64,000 nucleotides of DNA from Bacillota bacterium (GCA_023390555.1 JAEWCQ010000016.1:335487-399486); one strand, 5' to 3'; shown: positions 1-9,186, counted from the stretch's first letter. Numbers and translations are program-made. The notes: generated by a model from the letters alone, not told the origin.

Positions 1-2
1 AT

Positions 3-1412
3 TCCGTAGAGGGTGTCGGACATTTCGAACCGCTGCGGCATTATGCAGAGGTACATTTGCTGTTGGAACCGACCGAACCCGGAAGCGGCCTTACGTTTGC
101 GGCAGATTGCAGCGAGGATATCCTGGACCGGAACTGGCAGCGTCTGATACTCACCCATCTGGAAGAAAAGGAACACATAGGAGTCCTTACCGGTTCTGCG
201 ATTACGGATCTTCGGATTACGCTGGTAACAGGGCGGGCACACCAGAAGCATACCGAAGGCGGTGACTTCCGTCAGGCAACTTACCGGGCACTGCGTCAGG
301 GATTGATGCAGGCGGACTCTGTTCTGCTTGAGCCATATTATGAATTTTCTCTGGAAGTACCGGAGCATATGATTGGCAGAGCGATGGCAGATCTGGAAAG
401 AATGTGCGGGACTTTTGGTGTCCCTCAGACTCAGGACGGGATGGCTGTTTTGACCGGGAGTGTGCCGGTTGCGACAATCCGCGATTATCAGAAGGAAGTC
501 ATTGCATATACAAGAGGATACGGCAGATTGTCGTGTACAATAAAAGGATATCAACCCTGTCACAATGCACGGGAAATCATAGAACGAATCGGTTATGATT
601 CCCAGCGGGATACGGAGAATCCAACCGGTTCCGTCTTTTGCGCACATGGAGCCGGCTTTCTTGTGCCATGGGATCAGGTAAAGGATTATATGCACGTGGA
701 ATGCCGCATGCAAAGCAGAAAGAAGCCGGACACTACGGAAGGAGAGCCGGCTGTTTTTCCCGGAAAGGATGAGGAAGAATGGATTGGAACAGATGAAATC
801 GATGCCATTTTGGAGCGTACCTTTCATGCGAACAGGCGGGATAAATCCACCCCGCGCAAAGAAAGCTGGACCAGACAGAAGGCATCATTGCCTGCCCCGG
901 CGGTCAGATCTTACCGACCGGCAGAACCGCAGAAGGAATATCTGCTGGTAGACGGCTATAATGTCATTTTTGCATGGGAGGAGCTGAGAGTACTTTCCGA
1001 TGTCAGTATTGACGGAGCCAGAGGCCGGCTGCTGGATGTTCTCTGTAACTATCAGGCAGTCCGTGGATGTGAACTCATTGTTGTGTTTGATGCATACCGT
1101 GTCAAGGGACACCTGACGGAGATACAGGATTATCAGAATATTCATGTGGTATATACGAAGGAAGCAGAGACCGCGGATCAGTATATTGAAAAATTTGCCC
1201 ATGAAAATGGAAGAAAATACCGGGTCACCGTTGCAACTTCAGATGGCCTCGAGCAGATTATCATTCGCGGTCAGGGATGCAGTCTGATTTCCGCACGGGA
1301 ATTTCAGGAAGAGGTGCAGCGTGCGCAGGAGCAGATCAGAGAGCTGATCCGGGATCGGAAAGAAGACAGCCGGGTGTCCATGAATGAGCATGATTTCTTT
1401 CGGAAGAAATAG
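3..1412 (+). CDS. EF-G/TetM-like translation factor fused to a C-terminal NYN (YacP/Rae1-like) nuclease domain, 5' partial
   Basis: The reading frame is open from base 3, so the start and the GTPase domain lie outside the window; 469 residues are visible. The first ~230 residues (EGVGHFEPLRHYAEVHL onward) look like domains IV and V of EF-G/TetM-type ribosomal protection factors, including the family-like Gly-Ser-hydrophobic segments. After a charged linker, a NYN domain begins near visible residue 312 (LLVDGYNVIFAW), with Asp in VDGYN, VVFDAY and ATSDG as the expected metal ligands of PIN/NYN nucleases. In Bacillus, YacP/Rae1 is a ribosome-dependent mRNA endonuclease, so the fusion suggests one protein that enters the ribosome and cuts mRNA or rescues it; that part is inference. 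Similar fusions are often annotated as tetracycline resistance proteins in Lachnospiraceae, which may over-call the role. The gene lies 27 nt before an rRNA methyltransferase and probably shares its transcript. Confidence 0.85.
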   Translation, partial: SVEGVGHFEPLRHYAEVHLLLEPTEPGSGLTFAADCSEDILDRNWQRLILTHLEEKEHIGVLTGSAITDLRITLVTGRAHQKHTEGGDFRQATYRALRQGLMQADSVLLEPYYEFSLEVPEHMIGRAMADLERMCGTFGVPQTQDGMAVLTGSVPVATIRDYQKEVIAYTRGYGRLSCTIKGYQPCHNAREIIERIGYDSQRDTENPTGSVFCAHGAGFLVPWDQVKDYMHVECRMQSRKKPDTTEGEPAVFPGKDEEEWIGTDEIDAILERTFHANRRDKSTPRKESWTRQKASLPAPAVRSYRPAEPQKEYLLVDGYNVIFAWEELRVLSDVSIDGARGRLLDVLCNYQAVRGCELIVVFDAYRVKGHLTEIQDYQNIHVVYTKEAETADQYIEKFAHENGRKYRVTVATSDGLEQIIIRGQGCSLISAREFQEEVQRAQEQIRELIRDRKEDSRVSMNEHDFFRKK

Positions 1413-1439
1413 AGAAGAAGAGAACAGGAGCAAACGAGG

Positions 1440-2834
1440 ATGGAAATGCTGCCAGAGGATTTTTTAGAGCGAATGGAACAGATGCTTGGAACGGAGTATC
1501 CGCATTTTTTGGAAAGCTATGAGCAGGAAAAATATCAGGCACTGCGGATGAATCCGTTAAAAGGAGACAGAGAGAGGTTTCTGCAAAAGATGCCGTTTGA
1601 TCTGACACCTGTACCATGGGCAGAGGACGGGTACTATTATGACAGAATGAACAGACCGGGAAGGCATCCCTATCATGAAGCCGGGGTCTATTATATACAG
1701 GAACCGAGTGCAATGGCACCGGCAGAGTATCTAAAGGCGCGTCCGGGAGAATACATTCTGGACCTCTGCGCGGCGCCGGGTGGGAAAAGTACACAGATTG
1801 CGGCAAAGATGCAGGGGCAGGGCATCCTGTTTTGCAACGAGATTCGTCCCGCAAGAGCAAAAATCCTTTCAGAAAATGTAGAGCGGATGGGAATCAGGAA
1901 TGCGGTAGTGACCAATGAAACACCGCAGAATTTAAAAGAGAGATTTCCGGAATTTTTTGATCGTATTCTGGTGGATGCACCGTGCTCCGGTGAGGGAATG
2001 TTTCGAAAGAAGGAAGAGGCAGGCAGCGAATGGAGTCTGGAAAATGTCAGAATCTGTGCGGGCAGACAGGATGAAATCCTTTCCTGCGCGGACGTGATGC
2101 TTCGGCCGGGAGGATGTCTCGTCTATTCAACGTGTACGTTTGCACCGGATGAAAATGAAGGCAGTATCAGCCGATTTCTGGAGCAGCATCCGGACTATGA
2201 GATTGTACCGGTGCAAAAGGCCAAAGGAATGGCAGACGGCAATCCGGAATGGACGGAAGAACCGGCAGCAGGTATTCGGAATACAATTCGGCTGTGGCCG
2301 CATAAGCTGCATGGAGAGGGACATTACCTTGCGGTTTTAAGAAAATCCGGTTCGCTTGAGCCCGGCAGTCACGGATACAGCAGAAATGGCGAAGAAAAGG
2401 GAATCACCGAAAAAGATTGCAGAGAATATGTGGCATTTCGGGAAGAGTGCGTCCGTACCAGTCTGGAGGGAAAACTGCTTAAATTTGGGGAACAGCTCTA
2501 TCTGGCGCCGGAGAATCTGCCGTCTTTGAAGGGGCTGAAGGTGCTTCGTCCGGGGCTGCATCTTGGAACATTAAAAAAGAACCGCTTTGAGCCTTCCCAT
2601 GCGCTGGCGTTGGCACTTCGTCCGGAGGAGGTATATCATACCGCTGACCTGCCGGCAGATGGAAATGTGATTTACGAGTATCTGAACGGTCAGACGTTTT
2701 CCCTGGAAGGGGAAAAGGGATGGTATCTGATGACCGTGGACGGGTACAGCATCGGCTGGGGAAAACTGGCTGGAAACGTCATGAAGAATCATTACCCGAA
2801 GGGACTTCGGATCAATAGTCCGAGCAGAATATAA
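1440..2834 (+). CDS. rsmF: RsmF-like rRNA (cytosine-C5)-methyltransferase (NOL1/NOP2/Sun family)
   Basis: The 464-residue protein has an RsmB/RsmF-type SAM-dependent m5C methyltransferase core. Motif I is DLCAAPGGKSTQ (residue ~102), motif IV is DAPCSGEGMFR (the PCS cysteine assists release) and motif VI is YSTCTFAPDENE (the TC cysteine is the nucleophile). The ~170 C-terminal residues after the core fit the RsmF accessory and PUA-like domains. In the family, RsmF methylates 16S rRNA near C1407; which cytosines this clostridial protein modifies cannot be told from sequence. The start ATG is preceded by CAAACGAGG. The gene sits between the translation-factor fusion and an SGNH esterase with short gaps, consistent with one operon. 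The symbol is by similarity. Confidence 0.88.
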   Translation: MEMLPEDFLERMEQMLGTEYPHFLESYEQEKYQALRMNPLKGDRERFLQKMPFDLTPVPWAEDGYYYDRMNRPGRHPYHEAGVYYIQEPSAMAPAEYLKARPGEYILDLCAAPGGKSTQIAAKMQGQGILFCNEIRPARAKILSENVERMGIRNAVVTNETPQNLKERFPEFFDRILVDAPCSGEGMFRKKEEAGSEWSLENVRICAGRQDEILSCADVMLRPGGCLVYSTCTFAPDENEGSISRFLEQHPDYEIVPVQKAKGMADGNPEWTEEPAAGIRNTIRLWPHKLHGEGHYLAVLRKSGSLEPGSHGYSRNGEEKGITEKDCREYVAFREECVRTSLEGKLLKFGEQLYLAPENLPSLKGLKVLRPGLHLGTLKKNRFEPSHALALALRPEEVYHTADLPADGNVIYEYLNGQTFSLEGEKGWYLMTVDGYSIGWGKLAGNVMKNHYPKGLRINSPSRI

Positions 2835-2872
2835 GAGAACTGTCAGGTAAGGTGAAAGAAGAGGATGGTCAA

Positions 2873-3985
2873 ATGAAGGATTACAAACTGGATGAAATTG
2901 AGGAATTACATGTTTATGGAAGAACCGGCGGAACAATCCAGCCGCTGACACTTTTTTGGACAGCCAGCGGAATCGAAATAACGGTAAAAGCAACGGAAGT
3001 ATGGATTGAGGTGGAAGCCGATTTCGCAGAATATGAGCCTTGGATCAGTGTAACGGTCGATGGAGCGGTCATCAGCAGACAGATGCTGGTGAAAGGGCGC
3101 TACTGGCTTCCGGTTGTACGCCAGATGGACAGGGAAACCGTTCGGACGATCCGTATTTTAAGGGAAATACAGGCCATGAGCGGAGATTCGGATTGCATGC
3201 TTCGTATCCATGGAATACGAATGGACGGAGAATTCTGCCCTGTTTCCAAAAAGGCAGGAAAAATAGAATTTATCGGTGACAGTATTACATCGGGTGAGGG
3301 AACGATTGGAGCCAGACAGGAGATGAACTGGAATTCCATGGTATTCAGTGCGGTATACGACTATCCGGTATTGACGGCAGATGCACTGAATCTGGATTAT
3401 CATGTCATTTCGCAGAGCGGCTGGGGCGTGTTGTCCAGCTGGGACGGGAATCCGAAATGCAATATCCCTTCTTATTATGAAAAGGTCTGCGGTCTGCTTT
3501 CGGGCAGGCAGAATCAGGAACTGGGCGCTTTCGAAGCGTATGATTTTGCTTCCTGGCAGCCGGATGTCGTCGTCATCTGTCTTGGAACAAACGATGCGTC
3601 AGCGTTTGTTCAGCCTCCGCAGTATATAGAAGAGGAAACCGGAAAGCTGTTCGACCAGAAGAAAAAGGAAGACGGTACCTTTGAGGAATTCTCCGCGTGC
3701 AGATTACAGGATGCAATTAAGGCATTTCTCGGAAAGGTCAGACACTTTAATTCGTCCGCACACATCCTTTGGGGATACGGGATGATGGACCTGTCTATCA
3801 ATGAGATCATTGTGGAAGCTGTGCAGAGCTATCGGAACGAGACCGGAGACGAAAATGTATCCACGCTTCAGCTGCCGCTTATGGAGAAAGATACCGTGGG
3901 TTCGAGAGAGCATCCGGGTGTGCTGTGCCATAGAAGCTTTGCACAAGCACTGACAGCGGAGGTTGCGAAGTATCTGAAAAAATAA
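2873..3985 (+). CDS. SGNH/GDSL-family carbohydrate esterase (CE2-like), cytoplasmic
   Basis: The 370-residue protein has an N-terminal beta-rich part (about 1-120) and a C-terminal SGNH hydrolase domain. Block I is IEFIGDSITSGEG with the nucleophile Ser, block III is CLGTNDAS, and the C-terminal catalytic pair is probably SREHPG. This two-part layout matches CE2-type acetyl esterases, which deacetylate xylo- or gluco-oligosaccharides; the actual substrate is unknown. No signal peptide is seen, so it should act in the cytoplasm. I chose ATG 2873 because GAAGAGG lies 8 nt upstream; a GTG at 2852 would add seven residues. It follows rsmF by 38 nt and a strong terminator comes after it. Confidence 0.8.
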   Translation: MKDYKLDEIEELHVYGRTGGTIQPLTLFWTASGIEITVKATEVWIEVEADFAEYEPWISVTVDGAVISRQMLVKGRYWLPVVRQMDRETVRTIRILREIQAMSGDSDCMLRIHGIRMDGEFCPVSKKAGKIEFIGDSITSGEGTIGARQEMNWNSMVFSAVYDYPVLTADALNLDYHVISQSGWGVLSSWDGNPKCNIPSYYEKVCGLLSGRQNQELGAFEAYDFASWQPDVVVICLGTNDASAFVQPPQYIEEETGKLFDQKKKEDGTFEEFSACRLQDAIKAFLGKVRHFNSSAHILWGYGMMDLSINEIIVEAVQSYRNETGDENVSTLQLPLMEKDTVGSREHPGVLCHRSFAQALTAEVAKYLKK

Positions 3986-4042
3986 TTTCTGCTTGACTTT
4001 TTCGGAAAATTTATTATAAAATACAGGCAGTCGAGTAGCAAA

Positions 4043-4076
4043 AAGCGTAAATCCAGATTTGGATTTGCGCTTTTTT
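4043..4076 (+). terminator. Intrinsic terminator after the SGNH esterase gene
   Basis: The 12-bp arms AAGCGTAAATCC and GGATTTGCGCTT (one mismatched pair) flank a 6-nt loop and run into a T tract. It separates the first operon from the MFS gene. Confidence 0.9.
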
Positions 4077-4098
4077 GTTTTAAATTTAGAAAGCATCT

Positions 4099-4113
4099 TG
4101 TTACATTAACGTG
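4099..4113 (+). repeat. 15-nt motif TGTTACATTAACGTG upstream of the MFS gene; identical copy at 55837
   Basis: The 15-nt string contains the inverted core GTTA-CAT-TAAC. It occurs identically at 55837-55851, each time shortly downstream of a terminator. It may be a regulator site or part of a dispersed intergenic repeat; nothing in the window decides between these. Confidence 0.5.
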
Positions 4114-4159
4114 TGCAGGCTTTGGCTTTCCTATCGGATAAAATATAGGAGAAATCGAT

Positions 4160-5377
4160 ATGAATGAGAAAAAGAAACATGTATATGCAGTTGCAACGGT
4201 GCTGTCCCTGTTTGCAATGGGACAGATTCCCGGTAGCATTGATGCTGCAATCAGTAAAATAGCGGAAGCGTTTCAGCTGTCTTCCACGACAGCGTTGTAT
4301 GTCACAACCGTTGCATCTCTTGCGAGTGTCGTATTCAGTCTTGTCACAGGATATGTGGCAGGAAAAAAGATCGGATACCGGAAGCTGATTATCCTGTGTG
4401 CAGCCGTTGAGCTGATCGGTGCACTGCTTCCCTTCTTTGCAACAGGATTTCCGGCGGTTCTTGTCATGAGAGCATTCTTCGGAATCGGGTTCGGCGGAAT
4501 TATGAGTATGGAAAATACGGTTGCTTCACTGATCATACCGGAGGAAAAACGGCCCGGAGTCCTTGGAATGGCAATGTTCTGTGGGTTTGGAGCAAACTGC
4601 CTGCTCCAGTTTGTGGGAGGTCTGCTGGCTGATAAAGCATGGAATTATGTATTCCTCACCCACCTGTTTTTACTGATTCCATTTGTGATCATTCTGATAT
4701 GCTGTCCCAAAATGGAAAGCAGCGCCGATTTGACAAAGTCATCCGTTCATGAGGGGGCGGAAACGAAAAAAAATGGGAAACTGAATGCGGCTGCAGTTGG
4801 AATGAGTATTGTCATGATGGTTGTCGGCATTCTAATTGCCCCGCTTTTGATCGGCTGCTCGTTTCTCAGTGCCCGCATCATCGATTCTGCAACAGTGGCA
4901 GGCATTGTAGCGGTTTGCTTTTCCTTTGGCTGTATGGTGGGAGGAATCAGTTTTTCCAGGCTGTATGGAGTATTCAAACGCCATTGTATCTCCGTGTTTT
5001 TACTGGTTGCAGCGGTTGGGCTGATCGGATGTGCACTGACGAGAAATATCATGATGCTCTGCATCCTGATTTTTGTCAGCGGCTTCGGATTTTCATTAAT
5101 CCAGTCTTCGATTATGATGGTCATTGGTCTCGTTTCAACAAAGAATCAGGTTTCGATGGCATCCGCGCTCATGATGTCCCTGTTTAACCTGGGAATGTTT
5201 TTCTCCGGCCTCTTTGAGAAATTTGTCGGTGTATTTACCGGAGATGTCCTGTATTCTCCGCTATATATTGGAGCGCTTGCCTATCTGGTAATGGCTGTAC
5301 TGCTCTTTATCCGCAGTCCGTTCCCGAATAAGACACTTGCCGGGGCACTTATGGAAACCGAAGGTGAACAGAGCTAA
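4160..5377 (+). CDS. MFS transporter, 12 TM
   Basis: The 405-residue hydrophobic protein has about 12 predicted membrane helices in two six-helix halves. A charged central loop lies near residues 185-210 (KMESSADLTKSSVHEG), and the loop 2-3 signature GYVAGKKIGYRKL resembles MFS motif A. Substrate is not predictable; the best guess is a drug or metabolite exporter of the DHA type. The ATG has TAGGAG about 7 nt upstream. It appears to be a single-gene transcription unit, bounded upstream by the terminator at 4043 and followed by the separately controlled carD-like gene. Confidence 0.85.
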   Translation: MNEKKKHVYAVATVLSLFAMGQIPGSIDAAISKIAEAFQLSSTTALYVTTVASLASVVFSLVTGYVAGKKIGYRKLIILCAAVELIGALLPFFATGFPAVLVMRAFFGIGFGGIMSMENTVASLIIPEEKRPGVLGMAMFCGFGANCLLQFVGGLLADKAWNYVFLTHLFLLIPFVIILICCPKMESSADLTKSSVHEGAETKKNGKLNAAAVGMSIVMMVVGILIAPLLIGCSFLSARIIDSATVAGIVAVCFSFGCMVGGISFSRLYGVFKRHCISVFLLVAAVGLIGCALTRNIMMLCILIFVSGFGFSLIQSSIMMVIGLVSTKNQVSMASALMMSLFNLGMFFSGLFEKFVGVFTGDVLYSPLYIGALAYLVMAVLLFIRSPFPNKTLAGALMETEGEQS

Positions 5378-5527
5378 TTTCGGTGTATCTGTCAGTGTTT
5401 CTTATAGAAAAATATACAAAAGAAGTGGAAAAGAGATTGGGGATAATCACGAAATATTAACAAAAATCGGATTTTTCCGTACAAAACTGAAAAATTCTGT
5501 TAAAATAAGATAAGAAAGAAAAAACAG

Positions 5528-5559
5528 AATCCGCTTTGTCTTCCGCAGAAGAGCGGATT
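5528..5559 (+). promoter_or_regulatory. Hairpin in the leader of the CarD-like gene
   Basis: The 8-bp perfect arms AATCCGCT (5528-5535) and AGCGGATT (5552-5559) with a 16-nt loop lie just upstream of the TTG start at 5589. There is no T tract, so it is unlikely to be a plain terminator. It may stabilise the mRNA or control translation. Confidence 0.4.
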
Positions 5560-5588
5560 TGCGGAATATCAGAAAGCAGGTAAAAGAT

Positions 5589-6098
5589 TTGTTTGAGATC
5601 GGAGAATATATTATTTATGGGGTTAACGGAGTCTGTAAAGTGGAGCATATCGGTACGGTGAAGCTGTCCGGAGTTGCAAAAGACAGATTGTATTACACCT
5701 TACGACCGGTCAGTGAGAGGGAGGGTGTCATTTATACCCCTGTGGATAATAAAAAAATAACCATGCGGCCGATTCTGACACAGAGGGAAGCTGAGGAGTT
5801 ACTAAAAGACATTCAGGAGATAGACAGTATCTGGGTAAGCGATGATAAGGCCCGCGATACGATTTACAAACAGGCGATGCAAAAATGTGAGACCAGAGAG
5901 TGGGTCCGGATGATCAAGACGCTTTATCTGCGCAAGAAGACACGGCTTGCGGAGGGGAAGAAAATCACGGTAAGCGATGAAAAATATTATCGGCTTGCGC
6001 AGGAAAATCTCTATAGTGAGCTGTCAATTGCACTCGGGATTCCAAAGGATCAGATGGAAGAATATATCAGGAAGTGTATCACAAAGAATGAATCATAA
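5589..6098 (+). CDS. CarD family transcriptional regulator
   Basis: The 169-residue protein begins LFEIGEYIIYGVNGVCKVEHIG, the RNA-polymerase-interacting (Tudor-like) fold of CarD/CdnL and of the Mfd RID. The C-terminal helical part (residues ~70-165) includes the conserved SDEKYYRLAQENLYSELSIALG segment of clostridial CarD proteins. In other bacteria CarD binds the beta subunit and stabilises open promoter complexes. I place the start at TTG 5589 because AAGCAGG sits 8 nt upstream and family members start with an M-F-x-I-G type sequence; a TTG at 5559 would add ten residues inside the leader hairpin. It is monocistronic with its own terminator. Confidence 0.85.
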   Translation: MFEIGEYIIYGVNGVCKVEHIGTVKLSGVAKDRLYYTLRPVSEREGVIYTPVDNKKITMRPILTQREAEELLKDIQEIDSIWVSDDKARDTIYKQAMQKCETREWVRMIKTLYLRKKTRLAEGKKITVSDEKYYRLAQENLYSELSIALGIPKDQMEEYIRKCITKNES

Positions 6099-6111
6099 GT
6101 TTACGCGGATG

Positions 6112-6150
6112 CGGATATGGAGAGAAAAATTTCCATATCCGTGTTTTATT
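6112..6150 (+). terminator. Intrinsic terminator after the CarD-like gene
   Basis: The perfect 10-bp arms CGGATATGGA (6112-6121) and TCCATATCCG (6132-6141) with a 10-nt loop are followed by a T-rich tail. Confidence 0.9.
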
Positions 6151-6248
6151 TTTGAAAATGTTGTAAAAACAACAGAAAAAATAAAAAATCTGTATTACAA
6201 TCTTCCTAGAAAGATAAGTTGATAAAATAGAAATCTGGAGGTCATACT

Positions 6249-6953
6249 ATGATAAGAAGAATTATAGAAATTAACGAAGAAAAGTGTAACGGCTGCGGAG
6301 CATGCGCATCTGCCTGTCAGGAGGGTGCAATTGAAATGGTAAACGGGAAGGCAAAGCTGATGCGGGATGACTACTGCGACGGTCTCGGTAATTGCCTGCC
6401 GGTCTGTCCGGCCGATGCGATTCACTTCATAGAGCGGGAAGCAGCCGCATTTGATGAAGAAGCGGTAAAAGCAAAACAGACAGAACAGACGGAACAGAAG
6501 GTGCCGATGCACGGCTGTCCGGGAACACGTTCCAGACAGATTGTACGAAATGTTGTTCGCAACGTTTCCGAAGAAGTGCCGGGAAGACTCGAATCCGAGC
6601 TGATGCAGTGGCCGGTTCAGATTAAGCTTGTACCGGTAAAAGCCCCATATTTTGACGGTGCGAATCTTTTGGTCGCAGCAGACTGTACGGCGTATGCCTA
6701 TGCGGATTTCCACCGGGAATTTATCCGTAACCGGATTACACTGATCGGTTGCCCAAAATTGGATATGGTGGATTATACAGAGAAACTGACCGAGATTATC
6801 GCCAATAATGACGTGCAGAGTGTAACCGTGGTAAGAATGGAAGTACCTTGCTGCGGCGGTATCGAAATGGCTGTAAAGGCGGCACTGCAGCAAAGCGGAA
6901 AATTTATTCCATGGCAGGTAGTCACCATCACAACAGACGGAAAAAAACGCTAA
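6249..6953 (+). CDS. 4Fe-4S dicluster ferredoxin-like protein
   Basis: The 234-residue protein begins with two cysteine clusters. CNGCGACASACQEGA (residue ~12) is a CxxCxxCxxxC motif; the second, YCDGLGNCLPVCPADA, has a slightly altered spacing. After a linker comes a ~150-residue domain with conserved GCPKLD and VPCCGGIEMA cysteines, typical of clostridial ferredoxins annotated as ATP-binding or Hcp-associated. The role is probably low-potential electron transfer, possibly in nitrosative or oxidative stress with hybrid-cluster protein; no hcp gene is visible here. AUG has TGGAGG upstream. It lies 45 nt before ldh on the same strand with no terminator between them, so the pair may be co-transcribed. 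Confidence 0.82.
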   Translation: MIRRIIEINEEKCNGCGACASACQEGAIEMVNGKAKLMRDDYCDGLGNCLPVCPADAIHFIEREAAAFDEEAVKAKQTEQTEQKVPMHGCPGTRSRQIVRNVVRNVSEEVPGRLESELMQWPVQIKLVPVKAPYFDGANLLVAADCTAYAYADFHREFIRNRITLIGCPKLDMVDYTEKLTEIIANNDVQSVTVVRMEVPCCGGIEMAVKAALQQSGKFIPWQVVTITTDGKKR

Positions 6954-6998
6954 GCATGGAATCGGACAAATGAGAAAATGAAAAAAGGAGGAAAAAGT

Positions 6999-7949
6999 AT
7001 GAAAGAAGCAGTGATTAACAGTAGAAAAGTAGTGATGATCGGGTGCGGATTCGTAGGGTCCGCTTCCGCTTTCGCATTGATGCAGAGCAGTCTGTTTTCT
7101 GAAATGGTATTGATTGATGCGGATAAGGATCGGGCAGAGGGAGAGGCGATGGACATCAGTCACGGCGTCCCGTTCGCCCGTCCGATGAAAATCTATGCCG
7201 GGGGGTATGATGACATTACGGATGCGGCAATCGTTATCATCACTGCCGGAGCAAATCAGAAACCGGATGAGACCAGGCTGGATCTGGTAAACAAAAATGC
7301 GGCGATTATGCGTTCCATCATTTCAGAGATTACAAAACGAGAATTCGGCGGTATTCTTCTGGTCGTATCGAATCCTGTGGATATTCTGACTTATACTGCA
7401 TTAAAACAGTCCGGATATCCGGCGAACCGTGTGATCGGTTCCGGGACGGTTCTGGATACAGGGAGACTGAAATACGAAGTCGGAGAGCACCTTGGGGTTG
7501 ACAGCCGCAGTGTACATGCATTTATTATCGGAGAACACGGGGACAGCGAGCTGGCCGTATGGAGCAGTGCAACGGTATCCGGTCTTCCGATTAATGATTT
7601 TTGTGAGTTGCGGGGACACTTCAATCACGAAGAATCAACCGAGCGTATTTTTGAAAATGTAAAGAACAGTGCCTATGAGATTATTGAGAAAAAAAAGGCA
7701 ACATACTATGGCATTGCGATGGCAGTCCGCAGGATCTGTGAAGCGATTGTTCGGGATGAAAAGTCGATTCTTCCGGTATCTGTTTTTCTGGAGGGCGAAT
7801 ATGGGCTGAATGATGTGGTTCTTAGTATGCCTGCCGTACTCGGTGCGAATGGTCTGGAAAAAATCATACCGGTATCTTTGGATGAGAAGGAATTGGAAAA
7901 ACTCAGACAGTCTTCTGAGACGTTGAAAGAAATTATCGGCAATTTGTAA
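6999..7949 (+). CDS. ldh: L-lactate dehydrogenase
   Basis: The 316-residue protein is a classic NAD-dependent LDH. The Rossmann glycine motif is GCGFVGSASA near the N terminus, an NPVD segment (VVSNPVDILTY) follows, and the active-site IGEHGDSE has the proton-relay His at about residue 180. The substrate-loop arginine region fits lactate rather than malate dehydrogenase (TAGANQKPDETRLDL). It reduces pyruvate to lactate and regenerates NAD+ in fermentation. I chose ATG 6999 because AAAGGAGGAAAAAGT precedes it; an in-frame ATG at 6978 would overlap the Shine-Dalgarno. It follows the ferredoxin gene, and pta follows 130 nt later, placing fermentation genes side by side. Confidence 0.94.
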   Translation: MKEAVINSRKVVMIGCGFVGSASAFALMQSSLFSEMVLIDADKDRAEGEAMDISHGVPFARPMKIYAGGYDDITDAAIVIITAGANQKPDETRLDLVNKNAAIMRSIISEITKREFGGILLVVSNPVDILTYTALKQSGYPANRVIGSGTVLDTGRLKYEVGEHLGVDSRSVHAFIIGEHGDSELAVWSSATVSGLPINDFCELRGHFNHEESTERIFENVKNSAYEIIEKKKATYYGIAMAVRRICEAIVRDEKSILPVSVFLEGEYGLNDVVLSMPAVLGANGLEKIIPVSLDEKELEKLRQSSETLKEIIGNL

Positions 7950-8081
7950 GATTTTCCGTAAATAAATGAAACTAAATTGTATAAAATAAAGTCCATGCCT
8001 TGCAAATCAAAAAATTACTGTATACAATAAAAAAACAGAGACAATAAAATTATATTTGAAAAAAGGTAGGGGATCATACGT

Positions 8082-9083
8082 ATGTTTGGTTTTGGACAGT
8101 TGATTAACATTTTAAAAAAGGATCCTAAGAAAATCGTATTTACCGATGGAAGGGATCCACGTATCCTGGAGGCTGCATCCAGACTTCTTGCAAGCAGCTT
8201 TCTGCATCCGATTCTGATCGGCGATCCGGATGAAATTGCAGCAGTTGCCGAAGAGAGCGGCTTTAATATCAGAGGTGCACAGATCATAGATCCGCGTAAT
8301 TATGACAGACTGGATGAAATGGTGGATTTGTTCTGTGAACTGCGAAAGAGCAAGGGTGTTACACCGGAACAGGCAAGAGAAGCACTTGGAAAAGCAAATT
8401 ATTTTGGGACGATGCTGGTGAAGATGGGCATTGCAGATTCGCTTCTCGGCGGAGCCACCTACTCCACCGCAGAGACCGTAAGACCTGCGTTGCAGCTCGT
8501 GAAAACAAGACCGGGTAACAGCATTGTTTCCTCCTGTTTTATTCTGGTACGTCCATCTGCAACCGGTGAGAATGAAGTGCTGGCCATGGGAGACTGTGCC
8601 ATCAATATTCATCCGTCAGAAGATGAACTGGTAGAGATTGCATTGGAAGTTTCGGACTGTGCAAAGATTTTTGGAATCGATCCGAAAGTTGCGTTCCTTA
8701 GCTACTCTACACTGGGAACCGGAAAGGGCGAAGATGTGGATAAAATGCGCAATGCCGCTAAAAAGACAAAGCAGAAAGCACCGAATCTTCCGATTGAGGG
8801 AGAGATTCAGTTTGATGCTGCGGTGGCACCGAGAGTGGCACGTACGAAGTGCCCGGATTCGGAAGTGGCGGGACATGCCAATACGTTTATTTTCCCGGAT
8901 ATCAATGCCGGAAATATTGGCTATAAGATTGCACAGCGTCTCGGCAATTTTGAAGCATACGGACCGATTCTGCTGGGCCTGAATGCACCGATCAACGATC
9001 TGTCCCGCGGATGCAACGCGGCAGAAGTATATTCGATGGCAATCATTACGGCTGCTTTGGCATCTGTACAAACAGGAGCATAA
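8082..9083 (+). CDS. pta: Phosphate acetyltransferase
   Basis: The 333-residue length and sequence match the short Pta family (VFTDGRDPRILEAA at the start, DNVGDC-type motifs absent, conserved GDCAINIHPS, LGTGKGEDVDKM and GHANTFIFPDINAGNIGYK near the C terminus). It interconverts acetyl-CoA and acetyl phosphate, normally with acetate kinase to make ATP. Unusually for many clostridia, ackA does not follow directly; a terminator and then a helicase gene come next. The start ATG has AGGTAGGGG upstream. A terminator with a long stem closes the gene, so it is probably transcribed alone or from ldh readthrough. Confidence 0.93.
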   Translation: MFGFGQLINILKKDPKKIVFTDGRDPRILEAASRLLASSFLHPILIGDPDEIAAVAEESGFNIRGAQIIDPRNYDRLDEMVDLFCELRKSKGVTPEQAREALGKANYFGTMLVKMGIADSLLGGATYSTAETVRPALQLVKTRPGNSIVSSCFILVRPSATGENEVLAMGDCAINIHPSEDELVEIALEVSDCAKIFGIDPKVAFLSYSTLGTGKGEDVDKMRNAAKKTKQKAPNLPIEGEIQFDAAVAPRVARTKCPDSEVAGHANTFIFPDINAGNIGYKIAQRLGNFEAYGPILLGLNAPINDLSRGCNAAEVYSMAIITAALASVQTGA

Positions 9084-9098
9084 CAGGAGATACATTAC

Positions 9099-9139
9099 AT
9101 ACCGTCAGCCGGATGTTGTCCGGACTGGCGGTATTTTTT
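9099..9139 (+). terminator. Intrinsic terminator after pta
   Basis: The arms ATACCGTCAGCCGGA and TCCGGACTGGCGGTAT pair over about 14 bp with one bulge and small mismatches, loop TGTTG, followed by six T. The tail TTTTTGATTCTATAGGAAAG recurs after other terminators in the window. Confidence 0.88.
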
Positions 9140-9186
9140 GATTCTATAGGAAAGAACTTGTTGCATGAAAGTGTAACAGCTTCTGG

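Noticed and set aside
6195..7163. A 322-codon reverse frame opposite ferredoxin and ldh
   Set aside because: It is a shadow of two well-recognised forward genes and encodes no known family.
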